From: Corynebacterium pacaense
Lineage (GTDB): Bacteria; Actinomycetota; Actinomycetes; Mycobacteriales; Mycobacteriaceae
NCBI RefSeq assembly: GCF_900169525.1
Contig: NZ_LT821240.1
Span: forward strand, 631,684-695,683
Length of the DNA stretch: 64,000 bases
Reading direction: 5' to 3'
This document shows, piece by piece, positions 17,852-26,464 of this stretch. Made by a program: the position numbers and the translations under genes. Each line of letters opens with the position of its first letter. The first letter of the stretch is position 1. The notes under the pieces were generated by a model. It made no database searches and was not told where the DNA came from. It worked only from the letters and a program-made list of their open reading frames with translations.

Positions 17852-17933
17852 GGTAGTTCACCCTACCCTCATCCCGGATGTCCCCTCCCGGGGTGCAGGC
17901 TCAGCCGAGTTTCCTGACCACGCTGGATTTCAG

Positions 17934-18260
17934 CTACATGGAACCGAAGCCGGGAACCTTCGCCTCGATGTCGTGGCCGTCGACGCCATCGCTGATCAGC
18001 CGGATGCCACCGACCTTGGTCCCGATCTTGATCATCTTCCCGCCGCCGCCCTTGACCTTGAGGCTCTTGACCACGGAGACGCTGTCACCGTCGCGGAGGA
18101 TGTTTCCCACGGAATCCCTGATCTCCGCCACATCCCCCGGTTGCGGAGCCGAACTTTCGGGCGACCATTCATGGGCGCACATCGGGCAGGCGAGCAGGGT
18201 CGCAGATTCATAGGTGTATTCGCTGCCGCATTCCGGGCAGGGCGGTAGAAGATCAGACAT
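17934..18260 (-). CDS. PhnA/YjdM-like zinc-ribbon protein
   Basis: A 108-residue protein with an N-terminal zinc ribbon (CPECGS and CPMCAHEW, four cysteines) followed by the PhnA domain: GDSVSVVKSLKVKGGGGKMIKIGTKVGGIRL is the family core. The PhnA name comes from linkage to phosphonate genes in E. coli, but no direct role has been shown and no phosphonate genes are nearby. TAAACT ends 9 bases before the ATG and there is no ribosome site. Confidence 0.9.
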   Translation of the reverse strand: MSDLLPPCPECGSEYTYESATLLACPMCAHEWSPESSAPQPGDVAEIRDSVGNILRDGDSVSVVKSLKVKGGGGKMIKIGTKVGGIRLISDGVDGHDIEAKVPGFGSM

Positions 18261-18298
18261 AAACAGCAGAGTTTAGCCGAAGCCCGCGGCCGGATCGC

Positions 18299-19966
18299 TC
18301 ACAACTGATGGACCTGCCCGTCCTCCACCCGCCAGCGCCGGTTGGTGGCCACGGCTTCCAGCATGCGGCGATCGTGTGTGACCAGTAGCAGCGTGCCCTC
18401 ATAGGCCGCCAGCGCCTGTTCGAGCTGCTCGATGGCCTCCAGATCGAGGTGGTTGGTGGGCTCGTCGAGGACCAGCAGGTTGACCCCGCGAACCTGGAGC
18501 AGGGCGAGCCCGGCGCGGGTCCGCTCCCCCGGTGAGAGTTCCTCCACCCGTCGATCCACGTGATCCGCGCGCAACCCGAACTTGGCCAGCAGAGTTCGGA
18601 TCTCATTTAGGGGCAGATCGGGCACCTCCCGCTCAAAGGCCGCAACCAGTGTCTCGGATGCGGTCAGCAGGGAGCGTGCCTGATCGATCTCACCGATGGC
18701 GACGCTGACCCCCATGCTCGCCGTGCCGGCAGCCGGCTCCAGCCTGCCGAGGAGGCCACTGAGAAGCGTGGTCTTCCCCGCGCCGTTGGGGCCGGTGATA
18801 CCTATGCGGTCCCCGGCGTTGACCTGGAGGGACACCGGACCGAGATGAAAATCCCCCTGTGTGAACTCCGCATTGCCCAGTGTGGCGACAACCGAGCTCG
18901 AACGCGGGGCCGCCCCCACGCTGAACTGCAGGCGCCATTCCTTGCGCGGTTCCTCCACCTCCTCGAGACGGGCGATGCGGCTTTCCATCTGGCGGACCTT
19001 CCGGGCCTGCTTCTCGCTTGATTCAGTGGCCGCCGCACGCCTGAGCCTGTCATTGTCCGGGGCTTTCCTCATGGCGTTGCGCACGCCCTTGCTCGACCAT
19101 TCCCGCTGGGTGCGCGCCCGCCCGACCAGGTCCGCGCGGTGCTCGGCGAACTCCTCGTACTGCTCCCTGGCGTGCTGCCGCAGCACCTCGCGTTCGGCAA
19201 GGTAGGACTCGTAGCCGCCACCGAAGACGTGGTTGGAGTACTGCGCCAGGTCCAGCTCGAGGACCCTGGTGACACAGCGGGCCAGGAACTCCCGGTCGTG
19301 GCTGACCAGCACCACCCCTCCGCGCAGGCCGGTGACGAAGGCCTCGAGGCGCTCGAGTCCATCGAGATCGAGATCGTTGGTGGGCTCATCGAGGAGGGCG
19401 ATATCAAAACGGGAAAGCAGAAGGGCCGCCAGGCCGACCCTCGCGGCCTGCCCTCCGGACAGCGAGGTCATCTGGATATGCTCGGCCTGTTGCGCATCGA
19501 CCCCGAAGCCCAGATCCGCAAGCACCACCGGGATCCGGTCACTGAGATCCGCGGCGCCACTGGCCATCCATCGATCCAGGGCCAGGGAGTAGACCTCGGC
19601 CGGGTCGGCGGTGGAATCCTCCGCCAGGGAGGGGTCGCTGAAGGCCCCGGCCGCGAGATCCATGGCGCGTGTCGCCTCCGCGCAGCCGGTGCGCCGGGCG
19701 ATGTATTCGGCGATGGATTCCCCCACCACGCGCTCGTGCTCCTGGGGAAGGAAACCGACGAAGGCATCCGAGGGGGTCAGGGTGATCGTGCCCTCGCGGG
19801 GTGCGACCCGACCCGCCAGGATCCGCAGCAGCGTGGATTTTCCCGCGCCGTTTGCCCCCACGACCCCGATGACATCGCCCGCCGCCACGGTGAGGTTCAG
19901 GGAATCGAACAGCGTGCGGTGGCCGTAACCGCCGGCGAGGTCACGTACCACGAGTGTTTCCATCAT
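18299..19966 (-). CDS. ABC-F family ATPase (ribosome-associated)
   Basis: A 555-residue soluble protein with two ABC ATPase domains and no membrane part, typical of ABC-F translation factors or ribosome-protection proteins. Domain 1: Walker A GANGAGKST, signature LSGGQAARVGLAA, Walker B LLDEPTNDLD. A charged linker (residues about 240-330) holds the P-site tRNA interaction motif region. Domain 2: GPNGAGKTT, LSPGERTRAGLAL and LVLDEPTNHLD. It could mediate antibiotic resistance or be a housekeeping member; the linker alone does not decide. The start is MMETLVV at 19966 or one codon later; an upstream GTG is open but unlikely. Confidence 0.9.
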   Translation of the reverse strand: MMETLVVRDLAGGYGHRTLFDSLNLTVAAGDVIGVVGANGAGKSTLLRILAGRVAPREGTITLTPSDAFVGFLPQEHERVVGESIAEYIARRTGCAEATRAMDLAAGAFSDPSLAEDSTADPAEVYSLALDRWMASGAADLSDRIPVVLADLGFGVDAQQAEHIQMTSLSGGQAARVGLAALLLSRFDIALLDEPTNDLDLDGLERLEAFVTGLRGGVVLVSHDREFLARCVTRVLELDLAQYSNHVFGGGYESYLAEREVLRQHAREQYEEFAEHRADLVGRARTQREWSSKGVRNAMRKAPDNDRLRRAAATESSEKQARKVRQMESRIARLEEVEEPRKEWRLQFSVGAAPRSSSVVATLGNAEFTQGDFHLGPVSLQVNAGDRIGITGPNGAGKTTLLSGLLGRLEPAAGTASMGVSVAIGEIDQARSLLTASETLVAAFEREVPDLPLNEIRTLLAKFGLRADHVDRRVEELSPGERTRAGLALLQVRGVNLLVLDEPTNHLDLEAIEQLEQALAAYEGTLLLVTHDRRMLEAVATNRRWRVEDGQVHQL

Positions 19967-20053
19967 GGGATCATTGTTGCAGCTTGCCACCCCGGGACAC
20001 CCACCGGAGCAGTCACCGGGTGTGGGCCCGGCGTCCCTCCGCGGAGAAGATGG

Positions 20054-20578
20054 TCAGGATCTCGGCCGGTTTTCCACCGTGCGCACCGAACCCGTGGGGG
20101 TCATCGTGGAGAATTCCGCAGCGTGACCTGCCCGTACCGGGATCAGCCTCTCCCCCAGCCGCAGCTCGGCGGTTCCGGAGAGCACCATGAACCAGTCGTG
20201 GCCCGGATGCACCACCGCCTCCTCCGGGGGCGGTGCGGAGCGGGTGATCCGCATTTTCGCCACCGCCCGACCGCTGTCCGTGTCTCCCGCGCTAAGTGAC
20301 CAGACCGTGATCCCGCGGGATTCCTCCACCTGCGGCCGGATGATCACGTCCTTGTGCTCCGGCGGCTCGATCAGCTGGTCGAGCGTTGTCTCCAGGGCCC
20401 GGGCGATCGCGACCAGCTGGTCGAGGGCTATTCGACGCCCACCGGTTTCAATTCTGCTCAGATTCGAGGGGCTGAGGAAGGCGTGTGAGGCCAGAGTGTC
20501 CAGGGACCATCCCCTGGCCAGGCGCAGTGCTCTGATTCTCCGCCGGACGAGAGTGTCCACCTGTGATTCTTGCTCCAT
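20054..20578 (-). CDS. XRE-family regulator with C-terminal cupin domain
   Basis: A 174-residue transcription regulator. Residues 8-65 form a Cro/C1 helix-turn-helix (RALRLARGWSLDTLASHAFLS... then SNLSRIETGGRR). Residues about 100-165 form a small cupin with HPGHDWFMVLSGTAELRLG, which may bind a small effector. TACACT ends 7 bases before the ATG at 20578, a leaderless arrangement, which fixes the start in a longer open frame. Targets unknown; the neighbouring ABC-F and PEP-mutase-like genes lie on the same strand but are separately spaced. Confidence 0.9.
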   Translation of the reverse strand: MEQESQVDTLVRRRIRALRLARGWSLDTLASHAFLSPSNLSRIETGGRRIALDQLVAIARALETTLDQLIEPPEHKDVIIRPQVEESRGITVWSLSAGDTDSGRAVAKMRITRSAPPPEEAVVHPGHDWFMVLSGTAELRLGERLIPVRAGHAAEFSTMTPTGSVRTVENRPRS

Positions 20579-20764
20579 GGACAAGAGTGTATGCCCGTGG
20601 CGCGAGGACCGTCCCGGAGCCGGAGCCGCAACGCCCACCCCCGTCCGCCCTCGACCCGGTTCAGCGGGTCGGAGGAACTTCGCGGCTCCCGCACCCAGTG
20701 CCTGGCCCGGAGTCCACCACCCGGCCGGTGCGGTTACCGGTGGTGGGGGCGTCGGCACGCGGGT

Positions 20765-21535
20765 TCAGCGGTGCACCCACGTTGCAAGCTGCTTCCTGGA
20801 GACCTCGCTGAGCCATTTCTGCCACAACGGGCCGAAGGTGACGCGACGCACCCCGAGCTCGGTGAGCGTGTCCAGACCGCCGGCACCGTGCCCGTCCACG
20901 GGATGCGCGGTCACGTTCACCGGGATGGACACCGCCGCGACGAGCTCACTGACCTGGTCGGCGGTGCTCAAGCCGACGGGGTAGACGGATCGCGCCCCGG
21001 CCTGCTCCAGAAGCTCGACCCGTGTAACCGCCTCCTCGAGCGGATCGGCGAAGACGTCGGTGCCCAGGGCCACCGCGTCGGTGCGGGCGTTGATCACGAA
21101 CTCCACGCCGGCCGCGTCCGCAGCCTGGCGCGCCGCGGCGATGTAATCAGCGTGTTCCTGCCGGTCGCGGACACGGTTGCCCTCCGAGTGGACCACGTCC
21201 TCGATATTGGCACCCACCGCACCGGCCTCCAGGAGCTTCTCGATCAGCTCCGCGGGCTCAAGGCCGTAGCCGGACTCCGCATCCGCGCTGACCGGGAGAT
21301 CAACCGAACCGGTGATGCGAGCGATCACCCTGAGATAGTCATCGAAATCCATGTTCTCCCCGTCGGAGCTGCCGATGGAATCGGCCACCGGATGGCTGCC
21401 GATGGTCAGGCCTTCGAATCCCACCTCGGCCGCAAGTCCGGCACTCCAGGTGTCCCACACGGTGGGCAGGACGAGGATTCTTCCCGAGGCGTGGGCCTCG
21501 GCGAACTGGTGGGCGCGTGCCCTGAGATCTGCCAT
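20765..21535 (-). CDS. Isocitrate lyase/PEP mutase superfamily protein
   Basis: A 256-residue TIM-barrel enzyme of the PEP mutase/isocitrate lyase superfamily. Seen: LPTVWDTWSAGLAAEVGFEGLTIGS near the N-terminus, LPVSADAESGYG (Mg2+ site), GANIEDVVHSEG and VINARTDA. The active-site loop is not clear enough to choose between a 2-methylisocitrate-type lyase, oxaloacetate hydrolase or carboxyPEP mutase. AAGGAG 7 bases before the ATG at 21535 gives the start; the frame stays open upstream without support. Confidence 0.88.
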   Translation of the reverse strand: MADLRARAHQFAEAHASGRILVLPTVWDTWSAGLAAEVGFEGLTIGSHPVADSIGSSDGENMDFDDYLRVIARITGSVDLPVSADAESGYGLEPAELIEKLLEAGAVGANIEDVVHSEGNRVRDRQEHADYIAAARQAADAAGVEFVINARTDAVALGTDVFADPLEEAVTRVELLEQAGARSVYPVGLSTADQVSELVAAVSIPVNVTAHPVDGHGAGGLDTLTELGVRRVTFGPLWQKWLSEVSRKQLATWVHR

Positions 21536-21795
21536 GAGCTTCTCCTTTGTGTTCGATGTGTGATGGCCCACACTACGTTCATTCCCGGTCGGGTGCGCCG
21601 CGGGCATCCGCCCCGCCCCGCCGATCGGGCACCGTGACCACCTCGGGGTTGCCACGCTCAGACATGCCGGGGGCGCTCGCCGGGACCGGTGGTGGGCGGA
21701 ACTGAATATATTGAGGGCGTGATCACGGCCGGTGGGATCCGCAGCTGCCGTTTCGCGCGGAGCCACCGAGGGGAAGGCGTGACGGGAGGGGTGCC

Positions 21796-22977
21796 TCAGA
21801 CCGGACGCAGCTGCAGCAGCCGCCCGCGTGGTCCGTCCTCAAGGACCCAGAGCGCGCCATCCTGGGATTCGGTCACCGCACGGATCCGGTCATCCATGGC
21901 CCAGGTGTCCACTTCCCCTGCCCACTCTCCCCCGAGCACTACCGCCACCAGGGTTTCGCCGGACAGCCCGCCGAGAATGGCGGAGCCGGTCAGGTCGGGG
22001 AGCAGCCCTCCGCGGTAGATGTGCAGACTACCCGGGGAGATCGACGGCACCCAGTACGCCTCCGGTGCGCGGTAGCCGTCGCCGGGACGGTGGTCGGGGA
22101 TATCGGAGTTGTCATAGTGCACCCCCATCGATGCCTCCGGCCACCCGTAGTTGCCGCCCTCGACCAGGTGGTTGAGTTCATCTCCGCCGCGGGGTCCCAT
22201 TTCCGAGACCCAGATCCCGCCCTCCGAATCGGTGTCGATCCCCAGCGGGTTGCGGTGCCCGGATGTCCAGATCCGCGGGTTTTCGCTCCCCTGTCCCATC
22301 CGGATCACCTTGCCCAGATTGCTGGCGGGATCCTGTGCCGGGTCGAAACGCTGGCGGTCACCGGAGGTGACGAAGAGGTGGCCGTCGTGGTCGAGCAGCC
22401 GGAGCGAGAAGTGTCCGTCGCCCGGTGCCGGCTCCTGTTCCCAGATAACCTTCACGCTGTGCAGCAGTGCCTGCTCCACGTCGAGCACCGCCCTGGCGAC
22501 CACCCCCTGCGCGCCCTCTGGGTGGGGGCGCACCCAGCTCAGGTAAATGCCACCGTCGCGGTCAAAGGTGGATGCGGGGATGATGTCATGCAGTCCCGCC
22601 TGGCCGGAGTGGTACACCTCGGGAACCCCCGCGACCGGGCGGACCCCGCCGCCGGTCTGGTCCCAAAGCTGCAGGGCGCCGCCGCGTTCGGTGATCGCGA
22701 GATAGTCCGTGCCGGGCAGGAAACTCATGGCCCAGCCCTCGTTGAAGTGACCGTGCTCGGTGGCGCTAACGCCGGGAATCTCCACGTCCGCGGCCACCTC
22801 CGCCACTTCGGGTTCCGGTGCCACCGCGTCCACCCCGGAGTCCGTGGCGCCCGCGGTGGGGACCCCCGTCCGGGTTTCCCGCGGAGCTGGACCCGGCCCC
22901 GCCTCCATGGTGCAGGCAGCGAGAAGCAGGGTGGTGACGATGGCGGTGACCAGTGCGGGAAGGAGGGGACGCCTCAT
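21796..22977 (-). CDS. Lipoprotein of the PQQ-dependent sugar (sorbosone/glucose) dehydrogenase family
   Basis: A 393-residue exported lipoprotein: signal peptide with lipobox LAAC and lipidated Cys22, then an acidic spacer and a six-bladed beta-propeller of the GSDH type (seen: WAMSFLPGTDYLAITERGG, HDIIPASTFDRDGGIYLSW, HFSLRLLDHDGHLFVTSGDR, GHRNPLGIDTD and GGNYGWPEASMG). Such proteins oxidise aldose sugars, usually with PQQ, but corynebacteria often lack PQQ synthesis, so the cofactor is uncertain. TAGACT ends 6 bases before the ATG. Confidence 0.88.
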   Translation of the reverse strand: MRRPLLPALVTAIVTTLLLAACTMEAGPGPAPRETRTGVPTAGATDSGVDAVAPEPEVAEVAADVEIPGVSATEHGHFNEGWAMSFLPGTDYLAITERGGALQLWDQTGGGVRPVAGVPEVYHSGQAGLHDIIPASTFDRDGGIYLSWVRPHPEGAQGVVARAVLDVEQALLHSVKVIWEQEPAPGDGHFSLRLLDHDGHLFVTSGDRQRFDPAQDPASNLGKVIRMGQGSENPRIWTSGHRNPLGIDTDSEGGIWVSEMGPRGGDELNHLVEGGNYGWPEASMGVHYDNSDIPDHRPGDGYRAPEAYWVPSISPGSLHIYRGGLLPDLTGSAILGGLSGETLVAVVLGGEWAGEVDTWAMDDRIRAVTESQDGALWVLEDGPRGRLLQLRPV

Positions 22978-23016
22978 GGTGAGAGTCTACTGAAACACCG
23001 TCTACGGGTCTGCCGC

Positions 23017-23346
23017 TCAGACCTTGCGGATGGTCATTGACTCCAACTTGTCACCGTCGATCTCGAAGATGAACCTCGCCCGGCCGTTGGCGTGGCTTGA
23101 ACGCCAGTCGCCGATGACAGTGACCCGGGATCCGTCCGATTCGACGCTTTCGACGGTGAGGATCCCGCCGGCACCGATGAATTCCTTGTCGCTCCAGGTC
23201 TTTATCTCCTCGCGGCCGGTGAACACCCGTCCCCAGTCGTCGACGACCCCCTCGGGGGTGAAGGCGTCGAGGAACGCTGTCTCATCATGTGCGTTGACAT
23301 GCCCGATGAAACCGGCGACGGGTTCGGGCAGTGCTGATGTGGTCAT
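23017..23346 (-). CDS. NTF2-like (SnoaL/ketosteroid isomerase fold) protein
   Basis: A 109-residue protein of the NTF2-like fold: PVAGFIGHVNAHDETAFLDAFTPEGVVDDWGRVFTGREEI is the classic N-terminal cone. No catalytic residues can be assigned. It lies 45 bases after the SDR stop on the same strand with GGGAG before its ATG, so the two probably form an operon under the TetR regulator at 24214. The likely role is as a small accessory or isomerase to the SDR's substrate. Confidence 0.85.
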   Translation of the reverse strand: MTTSALPEPVAGFIGHVNAHDETAFLDAFTPEGVVDDWGRVFTGREEIKTWSDKEFIGAGGILTVESVESDGSRVTVIGDWRSSHANGRARFIFEIDGDKLESMTIRKV

Positions 23347-23391
23347 GGTCGGGTTCTCCCTTGTTTGTTGCGGGCGGTCGGTCGGTACGGG

Positions 23392-24147
23392 TCAGCGGGT
23401 GGTGTACCCGCCGTTGGCGAAGATGGTCTGGCCGGTGATCCACCAGCCGTCGGTGGCCAGGAATCCCACGATCGGGGCGATGTCCTCGATCCTGGTGAGC
23501 TGGTTGCCCATGGCCTGCGATTTGTGGAACTTCACGCGCTCGGGGGTCTCCTGTCCGTAGAAGAAGGGGGTGTCCATCGGGCCGGGCGCGACGGCGGTGA
23601 CGGAGATGCCGCGATCGGCGAACTCCTTCGCCGCGGCGCGGGTGAAATGCTCGACGGGCGACTTGCCACCGGCATAGGTGGAGTAACCGTCGGTGAAGGC
23701 TGCGAGAAGCGAGGTGACGATGGTGATGATCTTGCCGCCGTCGGCGAGATGCCTACCAGCCTCCTGGATGAAAAAGTACGCCGCCTTGGCATTGATGTCG
23801 AACATCGAGTCATATTCTTCCTCGGTGGTTTCAATGATTGGCTTGCGCAGCACCTTGCCCACCGTGTTCACCGCGACGTCGATGGTGCCGATGGCGGCCT
23901 CGGCATCGGCGAAAAGTCGCGCGACATTGGCGGGGACGGTCAGATCTCCCTGGAAGAGCGCCCCCTTCACCCCTGCCTCCCTCACGGCCGCGAGTGTCTC
24001 CTCGGCAGCGGCCCTGCTGGCATCGGAATTGAAGTGGATCGCGACATTGGCGCCGGCCCGCGCGGCCTGGCGGGCGATCAGCCCGCCCAGGTTCTTCGCC
24101 CCTCCTGCGATCAGGACGCTGCTACCGGCGAGTGTGTGGTCGGTCAT
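23392..24147 (-). CDS. Short-chain dehydrogenase/reductase
   Basis: A 251-residue NAD(P)-dependent SDR. Cofactor motif GGAKNLGG near residues 15-22, NTVG at the fourth strand, catalytic Ser in IVTSLLA and the YxxxK pair in YAGGK, with the C-terminal substrate lid after PGPMDTPFF. The atypical TVG in place of the usual NAG is seen in some members. GGAGGAAG precedes the ATG. It is divergent from a TetR gene with only 66 bases between, and is followed by the NTF2-like gene. Substrate unknown. Confidence 0.93.
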   Translation of the reverse strand: MTDHTLAGSSVLIAGGAKNLGGLIARQAARAGANVAIHFNSDASRAAAEETLAAVREAGVKGALFQGDLTVPANVARLFADAEAAIGTIDVAVNTVGKVLRKPIIETTEEEYDSMFDINAKAAYFFIQEAGRHLADGGKIITIVTSLLAAFTDGYSTYAGGKSPVEHFTRAAAKEFADRGISVTAVAPGPMDTPFFYGQETPERVKFHKSQAMGNQLTRIEDIAPIVGFLATDGWWITGQTIFANGGYTTR

Positions 24148-24213
24148 GAAACTTCCTCCATATCGTAGATATGCAACACCATATCAGCGCTACATGAGCT
24201 ACCGTATCACAGT
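24148..24213. promoter_or_regulatory. Divergent promoter/operator between the SDR and TetR genes
   Basis: Contains a perfect palindrome CATATC-GTA-GATATG at 24159-24173 beside the SDR ribosome site, a likely operator for the TetR protein. TACCGT at 24200-24205 ends 8 bases before the TetR start, giving a leaderless promoter on the plus strand. Confidence 0.6.
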
Positions 24214-24906
24214 ATGACAGAGCGAATGGGAAGTACCACGCGCGAACGCCTCATCGCGGCCGCAGCCGACCTCATCGCCGCCAGCCCCGGCGAGGACTTC
24301 TCGCTACGTGCCGTCTGTGATGCGGTCGGGGTCAAGATGCCCACGCTGTACCACTTCTTCGGATCGAAGCAGGGGCTGATCGACGCGGTCATCGAACACG
24401 GCTTTGAGCTCTACATCGGGCAGAAACACTCGATGGAATCCTCCGGGGATCCCATCCAGGACATCCGCGCAGGCTGGGATGCCCACGTCGCCTTCGGTCT
24501 GGCCAATCCGGGCTTCTACACGCTCATGTACGGAAAGGTGCGCCCCGGCTACTCCCCGCAGCCACAGGCGATCCCCAGCGAGATCCTCCGGGCCCTGACC
24601 GCACGCGCGGCGGACCAGGGACGCCTGGTTGTTTCCTCCGAGCAGGCCGCAGCCCATATCCTGGTCACCAACATCGGGGTCACGCTGCGCCAGATCGTCA
24701 TGGATGCCGCCGATCCGGCCCTGTCCGCGGCCGTCCGGGAAGGCGCGATCGCCGCGATCACCGGAAGCGGGACCGGGTCCGCGGGGCCCTTCGCCACGGT
24801 CATCGAATTCGCGGCCTCACATCCCGACGTCCTCGGCGCGACCCAGACCCAGCTGCTGATCGAGTGGCTGGGCACGCTGGCACCACCGCTTATCGACGAA
24901 CAGTGA
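24214..24906 (+). CDS. TetR-family transcriptional regulator
   Basis: A 230-residue repressor. The N-terminal helix-turn-helix is seen at about residues 8-55: RERLIAAAADLIAA, then FSLRAVCDAVGVKMPTLYHFFGSKQGLI. The C-terminal ligand domain has the WDAHVAFGLANPGFYTLMYG pattern of the WHG-type group. It is divergent from the SDR/NTF2-like pair and probably represses it and itself through the palindrome at 24159-24173. Start chosen at 24214; an ATG 12 bases downstream is possible. Ligand unknown. Confidence 0.92.
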   Translation: MTERMGSTTRERLIAAAADLIAASPGEDFSLRAVCDAVGVKMPTLYHFFGSKQGLIDAVIEHGFELYIGQKHSMESSGDPIQDIRAGWDAHVAFGLANPGFYTLMYGKVRPGYSPQPQAIPSEILRALTARAADQGRLVVSSEQAAAHILVTNIGVTLRQIVMDAADPALSAAVREGAIAAITGSGTGSAGPFATVIEFAASHPDVLGATQTQLLIEWLGTLAPPLIDEQ

Positions 24907-24945
24907 CCCTAGGACGCACCGCCGCCACCCCGGCGGAACGCGGTG

Positions 24946-25734
24946 TCAGGGGAGCTCCAGCGCCGGGAAGGGCCACGGCCGCCGCAGATGCGGAGGGTGC
25001 TGCTCGAAGGGGTAGCCAAGCGAGACGTCAATGTGACTGATTCCGTCGACGCGGGTCTCTGCGGGAATGTGCAGGTGTCCGTGGATGGCCAGCAGTGCGT
25101 TGTACTTCACGGCCCAGTCGCGGGTGGCGGTGGTCCCGCACCACAGGGCGATATCGGGTGCCCGCAGCCTGCGGGTCGGCTCAACAACCAGGGGCCAGTG
25201 GTTGACCAGGATCTTCGGACCCGTCACCGCCGCCAGTCGCCGCTCCGAATACTCGACCCTCTCGGCGCTCCACTGCACCACATCGACATAGGGTGCGATG
25301 GCTATCTCATCATCGAGCTTGACCACCGCCCTGTCCACCGCCTGCCGCGCCGACACCCCCGGCGGGCGGAAGGAGTAGTCATAGAGCGCGAACAGGGGGC
25401 AGACCGTCACACCGCCGAACACCGGAAAGGGATCCTCGGGCGTGATCACACCGATCGCGCGCAGCTGTCCCACCAGAACCCGGTAGCGTGACCTGCCGTT
25501 GAAGCGATCGGTCCTCCGGTTGAACAGCTCATGGTTACCCGGCACCCAGATCACGGTGTCGAACCGCGCGACCAGTCCCCGCAGGGTCCGCACGACATCC
25601 GGAATCCGTTCGGCGACATCGCCGGCAACGATCAACCAGTCACCGTGGTGCCGCGGGGACAATCCATCCACGATCGCCTGATTCTCCGGGAAGGTCACAT
25701 GGAGGTCGCTGACCGCCCACAGTGTCGCTGTCAT
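24946..25734 (-). CDS. Metallophosphoesterase
   Basis: A 262-residue calcineurin-like phosphoesterase. The two-metal motifs are present in order: SDLHV (residues 9-13), GDVAE, GNHE, NHWPL and GHLH. The Asp-His, Gly-Asp, Gly-Asn-His-Glu and His pairs are all intact, so it should be active on a phospho-mono- or diester; the substrate is unknown. The -10-like TAGACT that would start it 8 bases before the ATG lies inside the end of the upstream DHFR-like gene, so it could be expressed alone as well as in a pair. Confidence 0.92.
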   Translation of the reverse strand: MTATLWAVSDLHVTFPENQAIVDGLSPRHHGDWLIVAGDVAERIPDVVRTLRGLVARFDTVIWVPGNHELFNRRTDRFNGRSRYRVLVGQLRAIGVITPEDPFPVFGGVTVCPLFALYDYSFRPPGVSARQAVDRAVVKLDDEIAIAPYVDVVQWSAERVEYSERRLAAVTGPKILVNHWPLVVEPTRRLRAPDIALWCGTTATRDWAVKYNALLAIHGHLHIPAETRVDGISHIDVSLGYPFEQHPPHLRRPWPFPALELP

Positions 25735-25740
25735 GGCGCC

Positions 25741-26328
25741 TCAGTCTATCGGGACGCCTCCACGATCCCGCGATGAGTAGTGCAGGAACACGATGCCGCT
25801 GCCGAAGACTTGGTGTTCAACCAGTCTCAGTTCCAGGTCCGCGTGATCCGGAAGGGCACGCAGCCCGCCGCCGAGGACGCGGGGAACGACGAAGAACCGG
25901 AAGTCACGCACCATTCCCGCACGGATCGCGGCAGCCGCGGTAGTCGGCCCGAAGATCTCCACCTCCCCCGGCGCGTCCTCGACGATGCGTGCGAGCCCGG
26001 GCAGGGTGAGACCGGAAATCAGCCTCGCGCCACCGGACCCGACCTCGGCCCCGGTCAGTGTCGATGACACCGCGATCTTCTCGATCCCGCGCCACCTCCG
26101 GGCGAACTCCCGCTCATCCGGGCCCCAGGATCCATCCCCCGGTTCGGAATCCCAGTACTTCATCATGAGGAAGGTCCTGCGTCCGAGAACCTCGGTTGAC
26201 ACTGCGGCCATTCGCTCCACGTGCAGCCTGAAGAGGTCCGCGTCCGGTACCGTCCAGTCAATGCCGCCGTCGCGGTCCGCGGCGAAACCGTCAAGTGAAA
26301 CCGTTGCGGAAAAGCTCAGTGATCCCAT
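25741..26328 (-). CDS. Dihydrofolate reductase/RibD C-terminal-like protein
   Basis: A 195-residue reductase-fold protein of the DHFR family subgroup related to the RibD C-terminal domain (YyaP/YwjB type). Seen: SATVSLDGFAADRDGGIDWTVP at the N-terminus, LGRRTFLMM, EIFGPTTAAAAIRAGMVRDFRFFVVPRVLGGG. It probably binds NADPH; the true substrate is unknown and it is unlikely to be the cell's main DHFR. The start MGSLSFS at 26328 matches relatives. Confidence 0.88.
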   Translation of the reverse strand: MGSLSFSATVSLDGFAADRDGGIDWTVPDADLFRLHVERMAAVSTEVLGRRTFLMMKYWDSEPGDGSWGPDEREFARRWRGIEKIAVSSTLTGAEVGSGGARLISGLTLPGLARIVEDAPGEVEIFGPTTAAAAIRAGMVRDFRFFVVPRVLGGGLRALPDHADLELRLVEHQVFGSGIVFLHYSSRDRGGVPID

Positions 26329-26464
26329 GGTTGACCATTCCTGCGCTGTTGGTGGGTACCTATGATCTGGACTCGCCACACTACCGCCTCCCGGGTTCCG
26401 GTGGCCGAAAAACCCGGGGCGGGAAAAGTTGCGGGGGTGTCACCGTGCCCCGACAATTGAAGCC

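Noticed and set aside
16014..17861. A continuous 615-codon minus-strand frame covering both the NmrA-type gene and the DMT permease region
   Set aside because: Only the last 284 residues have NmrA-family motifs; the upstream part is an off-frame reading through the permease gene, and a ribosome site precedes the internal ATG at 16868.
21558..21573. GTGTG-N6-CACAC inverted repeat upstream of the PEP-mutase-like gene as a GlxR (CRP-type) site
   Set aside because: The half-sites do not align with the TGTGA-N6-TCACA consensus; the match is by symmetry only.
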